Source of the DNA: Stutzerimonas stutzeri | GTDB taxonomy: Bacteria > Pseudomonadota > Gammaproteobacteria > Pseudomonadales > Pseudomonadaceae | Assembly (NCBI RefSeq): GCF_038561965.1 | Contig: NZ_CP139348.1 | Location: forward strand, 3,658,001 to 3,722,000 | Reading direction: 5' to 3' | Length of the DNA: 64,000 nucleotides | Shown: positions 26,866 through 34,711 of the stretch, in pieces | How positions within the stretch are numbered: the stretch's first letter is position 1 | Layout: each line of letters begins with the position of its first letter | Notes under the pieces: model-generated | Told to the model about the DNA's origin: nothing | Databases searched by the model: none | The model's input: the letters and a program-made list of their open reading frames with translations, nothing else | Translations under genes and position numbers: made by a program

Positions 26866-27903
26866 ATGGAGCTTCGTCCGCTAGGCCGCACCAATCTGAA
26901 AGTGAGTTCGCTTTGCCTGGGCACAATGACCTGGGGCGAACAGAACGACCAAGCAGAAGCCTTTGCGCAGATTGACCGAGCGAAAGCCGCAGGCATCAAC
27001 TTCATCGATACGGCCGAGATGTATCCAGTACCGCCGCGCCCTGAAACCTACGCAACCACCGAGCAATATATCGGCAACTATTTCAAGACGCGTGGCAGTC
27101 GAGCTGACTGGATACTTGCTACGAAGATTGCCGGGCCTGGCAACGGAATCACTCACATCCGCGACGGACACCCCAAATTCAACCGCGTACAGATCCGCGC
27201 CGCACTGGATGACAGTCTCCGCCGACTGCAAACCGACTGGATCGACCTTTACCAATTGCATTGGCCTGAGCGCAGCACGAACTTCTTCGGGCAATTGGGC
27301 TACAGATACCAAGAGGACGACTTCACCCCTCTTGAAGAAACGCTGGCAGCGCTCGACGACGAAGTCAGAGCCGGCAGGATTCGCCACATCGGCCTATCCA
27401 ATGAAACGCCCTGGGGCCTGATGAAATACCTGCAGCTGGCCGAGACTCGCGGCTGGCCGCGCGCCGTATCAATTCAGAACCCCTACAACCTGCTTAATCG
27501 CAGCTTCGAGGTGGGCCTGGGCGAAATCAGTATCCGCGAACAATGCGGCCTGCTCGCATACTCGCCACTGGCGTTCGGCATGCTCAGCGGCAAGTACGAG
27601 GGCGGCGCTCGCCCAGCCAACGCCCGCCTCACGCTTTTTCAACGCTTCGCGCGCTATAACAATCCTCAGGCGAAAGCAGCCTGCTCTCGGTACGTCACAC
27701 TCGCTCGCGATCATGGCCTGAATCCGGCACAAATGGCGCTCGCCTATGTAACAGCGCAACCCTTCGTCACAAGCAATGTCATCGGCGCCACGACACTGGA
27801 GCAGCTTGAGTCCAACATTGACAGCGCCGAACTAAAGCTATCGAACGAAATTATGGCGGAGATCGAGGCGATTCACACGGAACACCCAAACCCGGCTCCC
27901 TGA
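26866..27903 (+). CDS. NADP(H)-dependent aldo/keto reductase, Tas-like
   Basis: 345-aa TIM-barrel oxidoreductase with the aldo/keto reductase tetrad: Asp48 and Tyr53 (FIDTAEMYP), Lys87 (ATKIAG) and His132 (YQLHWPER). Length and sequence fit the Tas family (E. coli Tas is about 346 aa). I chose the ATG at 26866 because GAGGT sits 5 bases upstream; the ATG at 26854 has that same site inside its reading. Natural substrate unknown. A Tas-like gene beside rplM is usual in pseudomonads. Confidence 0.9.
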   Translation: MELRPLGRTNLKVSSLCLGTMTWGEQNDQAEAFAQIDRAKAAGINFIDTAEMYPVPPRPETYATTEQYIGNYFKTRGSRADWILATKIAGPGNGITHIRDGHPKFNRVQIRAALDDSLRRLQTDWIDLYQLHWPERSTNFFGQLGYRYQEDDFTPLEETLAALDDEVRAGRIRHIGLSNETPWGLMKYLQLAETRGWPRAVSIQNPYNLLNRSFEVGLGEISIREQCGLLAYSPLAFGMLSGKYEGGARPANARLTLFQRFARYNNPQAKAACSRYVTLARDHGLNPAQMALAYVTAQPFVTSNVIGATTLEQLESNIDSAELKLSNEIMAEIEAIHTEHPNPAP

Positions 27904-27967
27904 CTAGCGCGCCGATCAGAGCCAGCAAAGAACGACACACAAACATAAACGCAAAGGATCCGTCAGG

Positions 27968-28648
27968 ATGATCGCCGCACATCTGCTTGCCCCCGCTACG
28001 CTCCTTACTGGCTGGGTTATCTACGCAGCCGCCCTGCTCTGGGCTGCATGGCGAGCACCGTGGGTCGAACTGTTCAGTGATACGCGCCGGCAGCACCTAC
28101 TCTTCGGCGCAATGCTGTCCATCTTTCTGCTCTGGCTTGTACGTCGAGACTTCGACTCCGGCCTCTCCTTTCACTTTATCGGGCTGACTGCGGTTACGCT
28201 GCTGCTGGACTGGCCGCTGGCGGTCATCGCTGCCCTTGTCGCACAGCTCGGCTTGACGCTGACCGGCCATCAACAGCTCGCCGCTCTCGGCATGAACGGC
28301 GTTCTGCTGGTGCTGATCCCTGTCATGGTTACGGTCATTTGTGCCCGACTGGTGGAACGCGCCCAACCACGCAACCTATTCGTGTTCATCTTCTTTGCCG
28401 GATTCTTCCCGGCGGCGCTCGCAGCACTCGCATGCATTCTGGCATCGCTAGGCGTTCTGCTGTTCGATGGCCGCTTCCCAATGCCACCGTGGCTGGACGA
28501 CTTCGCTGGTTACATCTGGCTGGTGATGTTCCCCGAAGCCTTTATCAACGGCACGGCGGTTACGGCACTGGTGGTCTTCTATCCGGACTGGATGGAGAGT
28601 TTCAACCAGAGCCGCTACTTGCAAGCGCCATGGAAGGAAGAGAAGTGA
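27968..28648 (+). CDS. Predicted multi-pass membrane protein, CbiM-like (COG3235 type)
   Basis: 226 aa with about six to seven hydrophobic segments (for example residues 11-29, 44-60, 69-90, 105-126, 135-165, 180-205). It resembles the COG3235/energy-coupling-factor permease-like membrane proteins of proteobacteria, including the conserved FPEAFINGTAVTALVVFYPDW segment near the end. No ATPase or binding subunit lies beside it, so transport of a metal or vitamin is only inferred. It follows the reductase gene by 64 bases and may be cotranscribed. Confidence 0.65.
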   Translation: MIAAHLLAPATLLTGWVIYAAALLWAAWRAPWVELFSDTRRQHLLFGAMLSIFLLWLVRRDFDSGLSFHFIGLTAVTLLLDWPLAVIAALVAQLGLTLTGHQQLAALGMNGVLLVLIPVMVTVICARLVERAQPRNLFVFIFFAGFFPAALAALACILASLGVLLFDGRFPMPPWLDDFAGYIWLVMFPEAFINGTAVTALVVFYPDWMESFNQSRYLQAPWKEEK

Positions 28649-28698
28649 GAGGTAACGCTGGAAGCGCGGAAAAGCAGGTGCTCCGACCCGAAAATGCT

Positions 28699-28893
28699 CT
28701 AGTGCTCGCGCGGAGGCATGTCACCCGAAAACAAGTCATCCTCCAGCTCGTTACCTGGGATGGCGTGCGCCTCTGCAGCCCATGCCCCAAGATCAATCAG
28801 CTTGCAGCGCTCGGAACAAAATGGCCGATTCGGACTTTGCGCCCCCCACTCTACTGGCGCCCCGCAGGTAGGACATTCAACTGTTGCGGTCAT
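28699..28893 (-). CDS. yacG: Zinc-ribbon DNA gyrase inhibitor YacG
   Basis: 64-aa zinc protein with Cys7, Cys10, Cys26 and Cys30 (CPTC...FCSERC), which bind one zinc. E. coli YacG binds GyrB and inhibits gyrase. It overlaps coaE by four bases and completes the usual pilD-coaE-yacG group. Confidence 0.93.
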   Translation of the reverse strand: MTATVECPTCGAPVEWGAQSPNRPFCSERCKLIDLGAWAAEAHAIPGNELEDDLFSGDMPPREH

Positions 28894-29498
28894 TCCTGGC
28901 CTCCTCGCAATGTCAGATAAAAACGGTGCAGGCGCTCGACCTCAGACCCGAGCCAAGCCCGATCACGATCGTTCACAAGTACATCATCGGCATGCTTCAA
29001 GCGTTCTTCGCGCCGAACCTGAGCCTCGATAATGGCACGTACCTGCTCCTCGCTGGCCTGATCACGAGCCGTCGTACGTGCGACTTGGAGCAGCTCTGGC
29101 ACGTCCACGACCAACACCCGACCGACCTGGCGATACTGCCCGGACTCGATAAGCAGCGGCGACACCATGATGGCGTAAGGCGATTCAGCTAGCGCGAGAT
29201 GCCGAGCGACCTCGGCGCGAATCAGGGGATGCAGGAGCCCCTCGAGCCACCGCCGCTCGGCCGGATCGGCGAATACCCGCTGACGAAGCCCCGCGCGGTC
29301 CAGCTCACCGCTCTGCAGCAGGACACCCTCACCAAAGCGCGCAACGATCTGCTTCAATGCCGGCCGTCCGGGCTCGACTACCCAGCGCGCCGCCTGATCG
29401 GCATCGACCACATGCACGCCCAAGCTGGCGAATTGATCCGCCACAGCGGTCTTGCCGCTACCAATACCGCCCGTCAAACCAAGAATCCAGGGCTTCAT
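28890..29498 (-). CDS. coaE: Dephospho-CoA kinase
   Basis: Last step of coenzyme A synthesis, phosphorylating the 3'-OH of dephospho-CoA. 202 aa with the P-loop GLTGGIGSGKT (residues 8-18), the VDADQAARWVVEPG segment and the lid-region PLLIESG. It follows pilD by 151 bases of gene-free sequence on the same strand. Confidence 0.96.
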   Translation of the reverse strand: MKPWILGLTGGIGSGKTAVADQFASLGVHVVDADQAARWVVEPGRPALKQIVARFGEGVLLQSGELDRAGLRQRVFADPAERRWLEGLLHPLIRAEVARHLALAESPYAIMVSPLLIESGQYRQVGRVLVVDVPELLQVARTTARDQASEEQVRAIIEAQVRREERLKHADDVLVNDRDRAWLGSEVERLHRFYLTLRGGQE

Positions 29499-29649
29499 CC
29501 GTCAGCCACACTCCAGGTAAGAAATAGGACGCGCAGTAGTAACCACTCAGCGAGCGAAGCGCAAGCCTACGGAACACACGAGGAATAACGGTGGTCTTGC
29601 AAAGCCCTTCACGAGCCGGTCGCGGAGAAACTTAACCAGTCGTGACCAA

Positions 29650-30519
29650 TTAGAAGCGCGCCAGTTGCAGATAGCTCTCGGTAATCCAGTCACCCCACAA
29701 CAATGCAATCCAGCCCGCGATAGCCAGATAAGGGCCAAATGGAATCGGCGTATTGCTTTCTGCTCTCTGCATCCGCAGGAGGATGCTACCAAGCACTGCA
29801 CCGACTACCGATGATAGAAGGATGGTCAGCGGCAGCACCTGCCACCCACCCCACGCCCCGAGCATTGCCAGCAGCTTGAAGTCGCCATAGCCCATGCCCT
29901 CCTTGCCGGTGACCAACTTGAACAGCCAGTAAACCGACCAGAGACTCAGGTACCCCGCGACAGCGCCCCAGAGCGCACTTTCCAGCGGCACGAATAAACC
30001 GAAATTATTGAGGATAAGACCGAGCCACAGTAGTGGCAGCACCAGCGCGTCAGGCAACAGCTGGTGATCGACATCAATCATGCTCATCGCCAACAGGCCC
30101 CACGTGAGCAACAGCATTGCACCGGCCTGCCAGGAGAAGCCGAAATGCCAGGCAACATAGCCGGACAACACCCCGCAAGCCAACTCCACGAGTGGATAAC
30201 GACAGCTAATCGGTGCCCGGCAGGCAGAGCACTTTCCACGCAGGGCCAACCAACTGACTAGCGGGATATTTTCCCAAGAACGAATCTCATGACTGCAGTG
30301 CGGACAGCGTGAATTTGGCAATAGCAAATTAAACTTGTCACCGACGGGCTCCGGCGGATACTCCAAATACTCCCGCGCCTGCATGCGCCAATCGCGCTGC
30401 ATCATGATCGGCAGACGGTAAATCACGACATTGAGAAAGCTGCCGACCAATAAGCCCAGTAGAGCAGCAGACAAAACAAAGGCCAGCACATGGCTGGCCA
30501 AAAGTTCGAGGATCATCAA
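29650..30519 (-). CDS. pilD: Prepilin peptidase / N-methyltransferase PilD
   Basis: Cleaves the positively charged leader of type IV prepilins and methylates the new N-terminal Phe; also serves type II secretion pseudopilins. 289 aa, polytopic, with the zinc tetracysteine (Cys72, 75, 97, 100) in the cytoplasmic loop and the aspartyl-protease residues Asp149 (MIDVDHQLLPD) and Asp213 (GYGDFK). It would process the short pilins at 33.8 and 34.5 kb. Starts one base after the pilC stop. Confidence 0.97.
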   Translation of the reverse strand: MMILELLASHVLAFVLSAALLGLLVGSFLNVVIYRLPIMMQRDWRMQAREYLEYPPEPVGDKFNLLLPNSRCPHCSHEIRSWENIPLVSWLALRGKCSACRAPISCRYPLVELACGVLSGYVAWHFGFSWQAGAMLLLTWGLLAMSMIDVDHQLLPDALVLPLLWLGLILNNFGLFVPLESALWGAVAGYLSLWSVYWLFKLVTGKEGMGYGDFKLLAMLGAWGGWQVLPLTILLSSVVGAVLGSILLRMQRAESNTPIPFGPYLAIAGWIALLWGDWITESYLQLARF

Positions 30520-31740
30520 TTATCCAACCACACTACCCAACTGGAAGATCGGCAGGTACATAGCGATGATCAAGCCACCAACCAACACACCTAGCACAGC
30601 CATAATGAGCGGCTCCATCAACGTGGTGAGGTTGTCTACCATATTATCGACCTCAGCCTCGTAGAAGCTTGCTAGCTTGTCCAGCATTTCATCCAAAGCG
30701 CCGGACTCCTCACCAATGGCTGTCATCTGGATAGCCATAGACGGGAAAATTCCGGTCGTACGCATGGAGAAGTTCAACTGCACACCGGAGGATACGTCGT
30801 TGCGGATTTTCGCCACTGCATTGCGAAACACCACATTGCCAGTCGCTCCTGCGACGGAATCCAGCGCATCCACCAGCGGAACACCTGCAGCAAATGTCGT
30901 AGACAATGTACGCGCGTAACGCGCAACTACAGACTTATAAAGAATATCGCCCACAATGGGCGTTTTAAGCAGGATACGGTCAAGCGCATCACGAAACTTC
31001 TCCGACCGCTTGTAGCTGTGTTTGAAAACAAATGCAGCTGCGAAGAGCGCTGCAGCCACTAAATACCACCACTCTTGCAACCACCGAGACAGCCCGACAA
31101 CCATCTTGGTGAACGCTGGCAACTCAGCACCAAACCCTTGAAACACGCTTTCAAATTGAGGAACGACCTTTATCAGCAGAATCGCAGAAACAATGATCGC
31201 CACCACAATGACCGCGATAGGGTAAGTCATAGCTTTTTTAATTTTCGCCTTGAGCGCCTCGGTCTTTTCCTTATAAGTGGCCACTCGATCCAACAGCGTT
31301 TCGAGGGCACCAGATTGCTCACCTGACTCGACCAAATTGCAGTACAGATCATCGAAGTACTGAGGCTTCTTGCGCAGCGAGCCCGCAAAGCTGTTACCAG
31401 CCGCGACTTCCTGTTTGATCTCATCAACGAGCTTGCGCATGTTGGGATTGTCAAAGCCCTCACCGATGATGTCGAACGACTGCAGCAGCGGCACGCCTGC
31501 CTTCATCATCGTCGCCATCTGACGGGTGAACAGGGCAATGTCCATCGGCTTGATCTTCTTGCCCGCACCGAATATCGAAACGGCTTTCTTACGAACCTTG
31601 AGCGGATTTATACCTTGCTTGCGAAGCTGTGCCTTGATCAGTGCCGGGCTCTGACCTGTCAGCTCCCCCTTGACCTTGCCACCTTTCCGATCGGTGCCTT
31701 CCCAGGCGAACACACTGGTTTTCAACGCTTTTTCCGCCAT
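30520..31740 (-). CDS. pilC: Type IV pilus inner-membrane platform protein PilC
   Basis: 406 aa, GspF/PilC family, with two homologous cytoplasmic helical domains and three membrane spans (about residues 170-195, 222-240 and 375-400). Motifs such as LFTRQMATMMKAGVPLLQSF and GEESGALDEMLDKLA are typical. PilC couples the motor ATPase to pilin insertion. Located two bases after pilB. Confidence 0.96.
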   Translation of the reverse strand: MAEKALKTSVFAWEGTDRKGGKVKGELTGQSPALIKAQLRKQGINPLKVRKKAVSIFGAGKKIKPMDIALFTRQMATMMKAGVPLLQSFDIIGEGFDNPNMRKLVDEIKQEVAAGNSFAGSLRKKPQYFDDLYCNLVESGEQSGALETLLDRVATYKEKTEALKAKIKKAMTYPIAVIVVAIIVSAILLIKVVPQFESVFQGFGAELPAFTKMVVGLSRWLQEWWYLVAAALFAAAFVFKHSYKRSEKFRDALDRILLKTPIVGDILYKSVVARYARTLSTTFAAGVPLVDALDSVAGATGNVVFRNAVAKIRNDVSSGVQLNFSMRTTGIFPSMAIQMTAIGEESGALDEMLDKLASFYEAEVDNMVDNLTTLMEPLIMAVLGVLVGGLIIAMYLPIFQLGSVVG

Positions 31741-31742
31741 GG

Positions 31743-33446
31743 TTAATCCTTGGTCACGCGGTTGACTTCTTCCAGGCTGGTAACACCATTCATGGCTTTA
31801 ACCAGACCCGAAGTGCGCAGGTCATTGAACCCATCTCTGCGCGCCTGCACGGCGATGTCGATGGAATTGCCTTCCTCCATGATAAGCCGCTGCAGCGCCG
31901 GCGTGATTTTAACCACTTCATAAATACCGACACGGCCCTTGTAACCACCCTTGCAGCTATCACACCCCACCGGACCAAAAATCTTGAAGGTACCGATTCT
32001 TTTCTCGGGAAATCCCTCTTTTAGCAACACGTCCCGTGGCACCTCCACCTCTGTCTTGCAGGATGGACATAATTTTCGAGCCAGCCGCTGAGCGATAATT
32101 AGGTTCACTGAGGTTGCGATATTGAACGCCGGCACACCCATATTACGAAGGCGGGTCAACGTCTCCGCCGCACTATTGGTATGCAGCGTGGACATCACCA
32201 TATGACCAGTCTGGGCGGCCTTGATGGCGATTTCAGCGGTTTCCAAGTCCCGAATTTCCCCAACCATGATGATGTCAGGGTCCTGCCGCAGGAAAGCGCG
32301 CAGAGCTTGGGCGAAGTCCATGCCCTGCTTTGGGTTTACGTTGACTTGGTTGATGCCTTCCAAATTGATCTCAACCGGATCTTCGGCCGTTGAGATGTTT
32401 ACATCGACCGTATTGAGAATATTGAGGCCGGTATACAGCGATACAGTCTTGCCGGAACCCGTCGGCCCGGTAACAAGAATCATGCCCTGTGGCTGCTTGA
32501 GGGCCGTCAGATAGAGTTCTTTCTGCTCTTCCTCATAGCCCAAGGCGTCAATACCCATTTTGGCGCTGGCAGAATCCAGAATACGCATGACGATCTTTTC
32601 ACCCCATAGCGTAGGCAGGGTGTTAACGCGGAAATCGATCGATTTTGTCTTGGACACCTTCATCTTGATCCGGCCGTCCTGCGGCTTGCGCCGCTCAGCG
32701 ATATCGAGGCTGGCCATGACCTTCAAACGCGCGGATATCCGACTGACCAACTGCACCGGCGGGCGCGCAACCTCGTGCAACATGCCATCGGTACGAAAAC
32801 GCACCCGATAGGTCTTTTCATAGGGTTCGAAGTGCAGGTCGGACGAACCGCCCTTGATGGCATCAAGCAACATCTTATTGACGAAGCGCACGACCGGCGC
32901 ATCGTCAGCCTCGTTGTGCGGCGTATCGTCGTCCCTCGTCTCCCCGGTGATCTCGATATCCAGACCATCCAGGTCGGAATCACCCAGCCCGTCTAGTGCA
33001 GTAGTCGCCGACTCGAAAAACTTCTCGATGGCTTCGCCAAGCTTGTCGTCCTCGACCAGCACGGCCTCAACCGACAGTCCAGTATTGAATTGGATGTCGC
33101 TTATCGCTTGGTGATTGGTAGGGTCAGAAACCGCCACATAGAGCTTGTTGCCACGCCTCTGTAACGGCAATGCGCGGTGCTGACGCACCAGCTTTTCACT
33201 CACCAGATCTTTCGGCTGCGTCTCCTTATCCAGCGCCGCCAGATCGAAGAACGGAACGCCGAACTGCTCAGCGGCGAGATCACCCAGCACCCTCCCCTTG
33301 ACCAATTTGTTCTGAACCAGCCATGTAACCAACGGCACCTGGTTTCGTAGTGCCTGTTGCTGAGCCTGCTGAGCAATCTTTTCGTCGAGCTGACCTGCCA
33401 GAACCAGTTGGCGGGCCAAGCCGCCGAGGGGTGCGTTTTCGTTCAT
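31743..33446 (-). CDS. pilB: Type IV pilus assembly ATPase PilB
   Basis: 567-aa hexameric motor that powers pilus extension. An N-terminal MshE/T2SSE-N domain (about 30-150) precedes the ATPase core with Walker A GPTGSGKT (327-334), the Asp box, Walker B (DIIMVGEIRD), the His box (TGHMVMSTLHTNS) and a tetracysteine zinc site (CPSC...CDSC). It is the first gene of pilB-pilC-pilD and is divergent from the pilin locus. Confidence 0.97.
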   Translation of the reverse strand: MNENAPLGGLARQLVLAGQLDEKIAQQAQQQALRNQVPLVTWLVQNKLVKGRVLGDLAAEQFGVPFFDLAALDKETQPKDLVSEKLVRQHRALPLQRRGNKLYVAVSDPTNHQAISDIQFNTGLSVEAVLVEDDKLGEAIEKFFESATTALDGLGDSDLDGLDIEITGETRDDDTPHNEADDAPVVRFVNKMLLDAIKGGSSDLHFEPYEKTYRVRFRTDGMLHEVARPPVQLVSRISARLKVMASLDIAERRKPQDGRIKMKVSKTKSIDFRVNTLPTLWGEKIVMRILDSASAKMGIDALGYEEEQKELYLTALKQPQGMILVTGPTGSGKTVSLYTGLNILNTVDVNISTAEDPVEINLEGINQVNVNPKQGMDFAQALRAFLRQDPDIIMVGEIRDLETAEIAIKAAQTGHMVMSTLHTNSAAETLTRLRNMGVPAFNIATSVNLIIAQRLARKLCPSCKTEVEVPRDVLLKEGFPEKRIGTFKIFGPVGCDSCKGGYKGRVGIYEVVKITPALQRLIMEEGNSIDIAVQARRDGFNDLRTSGLVKAMNGVTSLEEVNRVTKD

Positions 33447-33480
33447 TGGGGGAGCCTGTGGAGGCGTGAAAGACCGCTGC

Positions 33481-33509
33481 CTTATATCTCAGTTCCATTG
33501 ACGTGCCAA
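33481..33509 (-). promoter_or_regulatory. Sigma70 promoter for pilBCD
   Basis: Minus strand TTGGCA (33509-33504), exact 17-base spacer, TATAAG (33486-33481): 5/6 at both boxes. Predicted start is about 27 bases before the pilB ATG. It gives pilBCD its own sigma70 promoter, separate from the sigma54 promoter of the pilin genes. Confidence 0.65.
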
Positions 33510-33753
33510 ACTCGCACACAGCAGGTGGCATTTTTTGTCACTTGAGGACGCAACGGGCTATCTGGCCTTATGTGATGCCATGACAGATTGATGGCTCTGT
33601 CGAAATAAACAGCTGCATTGGCGCACTCAATTTAAAACCTCACGCAACCCAAGCACCATGCGGCTTGCGCATTTTTAAGAGAGCTACAGCGGAACGAGAG
33701 AAAGGTGAGCCAGCTCACAGCCCCGGCAGTACGAGCGCAAGCCAATCTCAGAC

Positions 33754-33769
33754 TGGCATAGAAGGTGCT
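33754..33769 (+). promoter_or_regulatory. Sigma54 (-24/-12) promoter of the short pilin locus
   Basis: TGGCAT-AGAAG-GTGCT has GG at 33755-33756 and GC at 33767-33768, the exact GG-N10-GC spacing of RpoN promoters and close to the known pilA promoter type of pseudomonads. The predicted start near 33780 leaves a 35-base leader. Sigma54 pilA promoters need an activator such as PilR; TGTC-type motifs at about 33536, 33580 (reverse) and 33597 are possible PilR sites. Confidence 0.75.
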
Positions 33770-33814
33770 CATACCATGCCAGGTCCAACGACCTCACCAA
33801 CAAGGAGCTTTTCA

Positions 33815-34000
33815 ATGAAGTCCATCAAGAAGCAAAAAGGTTTTACCCTGATTGAGCTGATGATCGTGGTTGCGATCATTGGCATTCTGGCTGCCATCGC
33901 GATTCCGCAGTTCAATGAGTACCGCTCTAAGTCGAACGATACCGTAGCCAACGCGGACGCGAAAAACACCCTTACCGTTATGTCTGCCGCACAGCTCTGA
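33815..34000 (+). CDS. pilA: Short type IV pilin, PilA-N type (61 aa)
   Basis: A class III leader (MKSIKKQKG, nine residues) precedes the mature N-terminal Phe; Glu5 (FTLIE) needed for assembly and methylation is kept. The mature chain is only 52 residues: the hydrophobic alpha1-N helix, PQFNEYRSKS, then a polar helix ending SAAQL at a normal TGA. Ordinary pseudomonad PilA is roughly 140-170 residues, so the globular C-terminal domain is missing. In length and sequence it resembles Geobacter PilA-N (mature 61 residues). Shine-Dalgarno AAGGAG lies 8 bases upstream. The position beside pilB marks it as the major pilin gene. Upstream in-frame codons to 33665 are not part of the protein. Confidence 0.9.
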   Translation: MKSIKKQKGFTLIELMIVVAIIGILAAIAIPQFNEYRSKSNDTVANADAKNTLTVMSAAQL

Positions 34001-34014
34001 TAAGGAATAACGAA

Positions 34015-34461
34015 ATGAAGAAGATTTTTGCTGGTTTTGTTATTGCCTCCGGTCTTTTTGCTGGCAATGCATTTGCCGCCCCGACCGTAGTTACGTCTGG
34101 CGGAGCCATTGGTAACGCTCAGTGTGAGCTTCTGGCGGAAAATGTAGTACTTACCCTGTCAAATAACGTTCACGGCGCTTACAACTGCACCAAGAACAAC
34201 AACTCGATTACCGTAGCCACTTGCCATTTTGCTGGTAGTCGCAAGGTCGGACCAGAGCGCTGCGTTGTAACAGGCTCCAATGATGACGGCGACCCAATCT
34301 ATAACGATGCTAGCTGCCAAGGCACCGGGCCAGATAACACCTTTAACGTCGATAATAAAGGTAAAGCATTTGTGGGCTCTACTACAGGTGGAAGCATCGG
34401 CGCCACGAGCCTAACCGCATTCTGCGAAGATACATCTGTTACCGCAGCTCTTCCGCAGTAA
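34015..34461 (+). CDS. Secreted six-cysteine protein, candidate PilA-C partner of the short pilin
   Basis: 148 aa that I do not recognise by sequence. It starts 14 bases after the short-pilin stop with its own ribosome site (AAGGAA). A standard Sec signal peptide (MKKIFAGFVIASGLFAGNAFA, cleavage after residue 21) leads to a polar, Gly/Thr/Asn-rich domain with six cysteines (37, 58, 70, 83, 101, 137), enough for three disulfides, and no further membrane span. The size (127 residues mature) equals the globular domain missing from the pilin. In Geobacter the gene right after pilA-N encodes a secreted partner needed for PilA-N; I infer the same role here. A/T-ending codons are more common than in neighbouring core genes. 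It is not a frameshifted pilin tail because it has its own start and signal. Confidence 0.75.
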   Translation: MKKIFAGFVIASGLFAGNAFAAPTVVTSGGAIGNAQCELLAENVVLTLSNNVHGAYNCTKNNNSITVATCHFAGSRKVGPERCVVTGSNDDGDPIYNDASCQGTGPDNTFNVDNKGKAFVGSTTGGSIGATSLTAFCEDTSVTAALPQ

Positions 34462-34469
34462 CCTCGATA

Positions 34470-34503
34470 CCACTGCGAATTCTCTCACGAGACTTCGCAG
34501 TGG
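34470..34503 (+). terminator. Strong hairpin between the pilin partner and the second short pilin
   Basis: CCACTGCGAA (34470-34479) pairs perfectly with TTCGCAGTGG (34494-34503); the 14-base loop holds a further TCTC/GAGA inner stem. No T-run follows, so it may be an mRNA-stabilising or processing hairpin, or a partial terminator that lowers expression of the downstream pilin. Confidence 0.55.
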
Positions 34504-34531
34504 CTCTACAGCCCAAAACCTTATTAATGCC

Positions 34532-34711
34532 ATGAAAAGCGATTACGGCTTCACGCTAATCGAATTAATGATAACAGTGGCAATTGTGGCGATTTTAACT
34601 GCAGTTGCATTACCGCAATTTAATGAATATCGCGCTCAAAGCTCAGATGCTACAGCAGCAGCTGATGCTCGCAATGCGATCGCAGCCCTTACAGTACATA
34701 TGCTACGTTAG
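34532..34711 (+). CDS. Second short type IV pilin (59 aa)
   Basis: MKSDYG leader (six residues) followed by FTLIEL, the PilD recognition and Glu5 motif. The mature chain is 53 residues, again only the N-terminal helix region, sharing ALPQFNEYR and an AxADARN stretch with the first short pilin; clearly a paralogue. It has no obvious partner gene following it and a weak ribosome site. Codons such as TTA, ATA and GTG-rich/AT-rich usage differ from the core genes around. It could be a minor subunit, an alternative pilin or a decaying duplicate; the intact frame and kept motifs argue against a simple relic. Confidence 0.8.
   Translation: MKSDYGFTLIELMITVAIVAILTAVALPQFNEYRAQSSDATAAADARNAIAALTVHMLR

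Noticed and set aside
28339..28920. 193-codon plus frame over the membrane protein end and yacG
   Set aside because: Overlaps two better genes in other frames and has no features of its own.
33665..33814. In-frame 50-codon extension upstream of the short pilin
   Set aside because: It spans the sigma54 promoter and leader; the prepilin leader and Shine-Dalgarno fix the start at 33815.
33815..34461. The short pilin as a frameshifted or nonsense-truncated full-length pilA, with the next frame as its remainder
   Set aside because: The downstream frame has its own ribosome site, ATG and a full Sec signal peptide, and a second intact short pilin exists nearby; a simple disruption would not create these.
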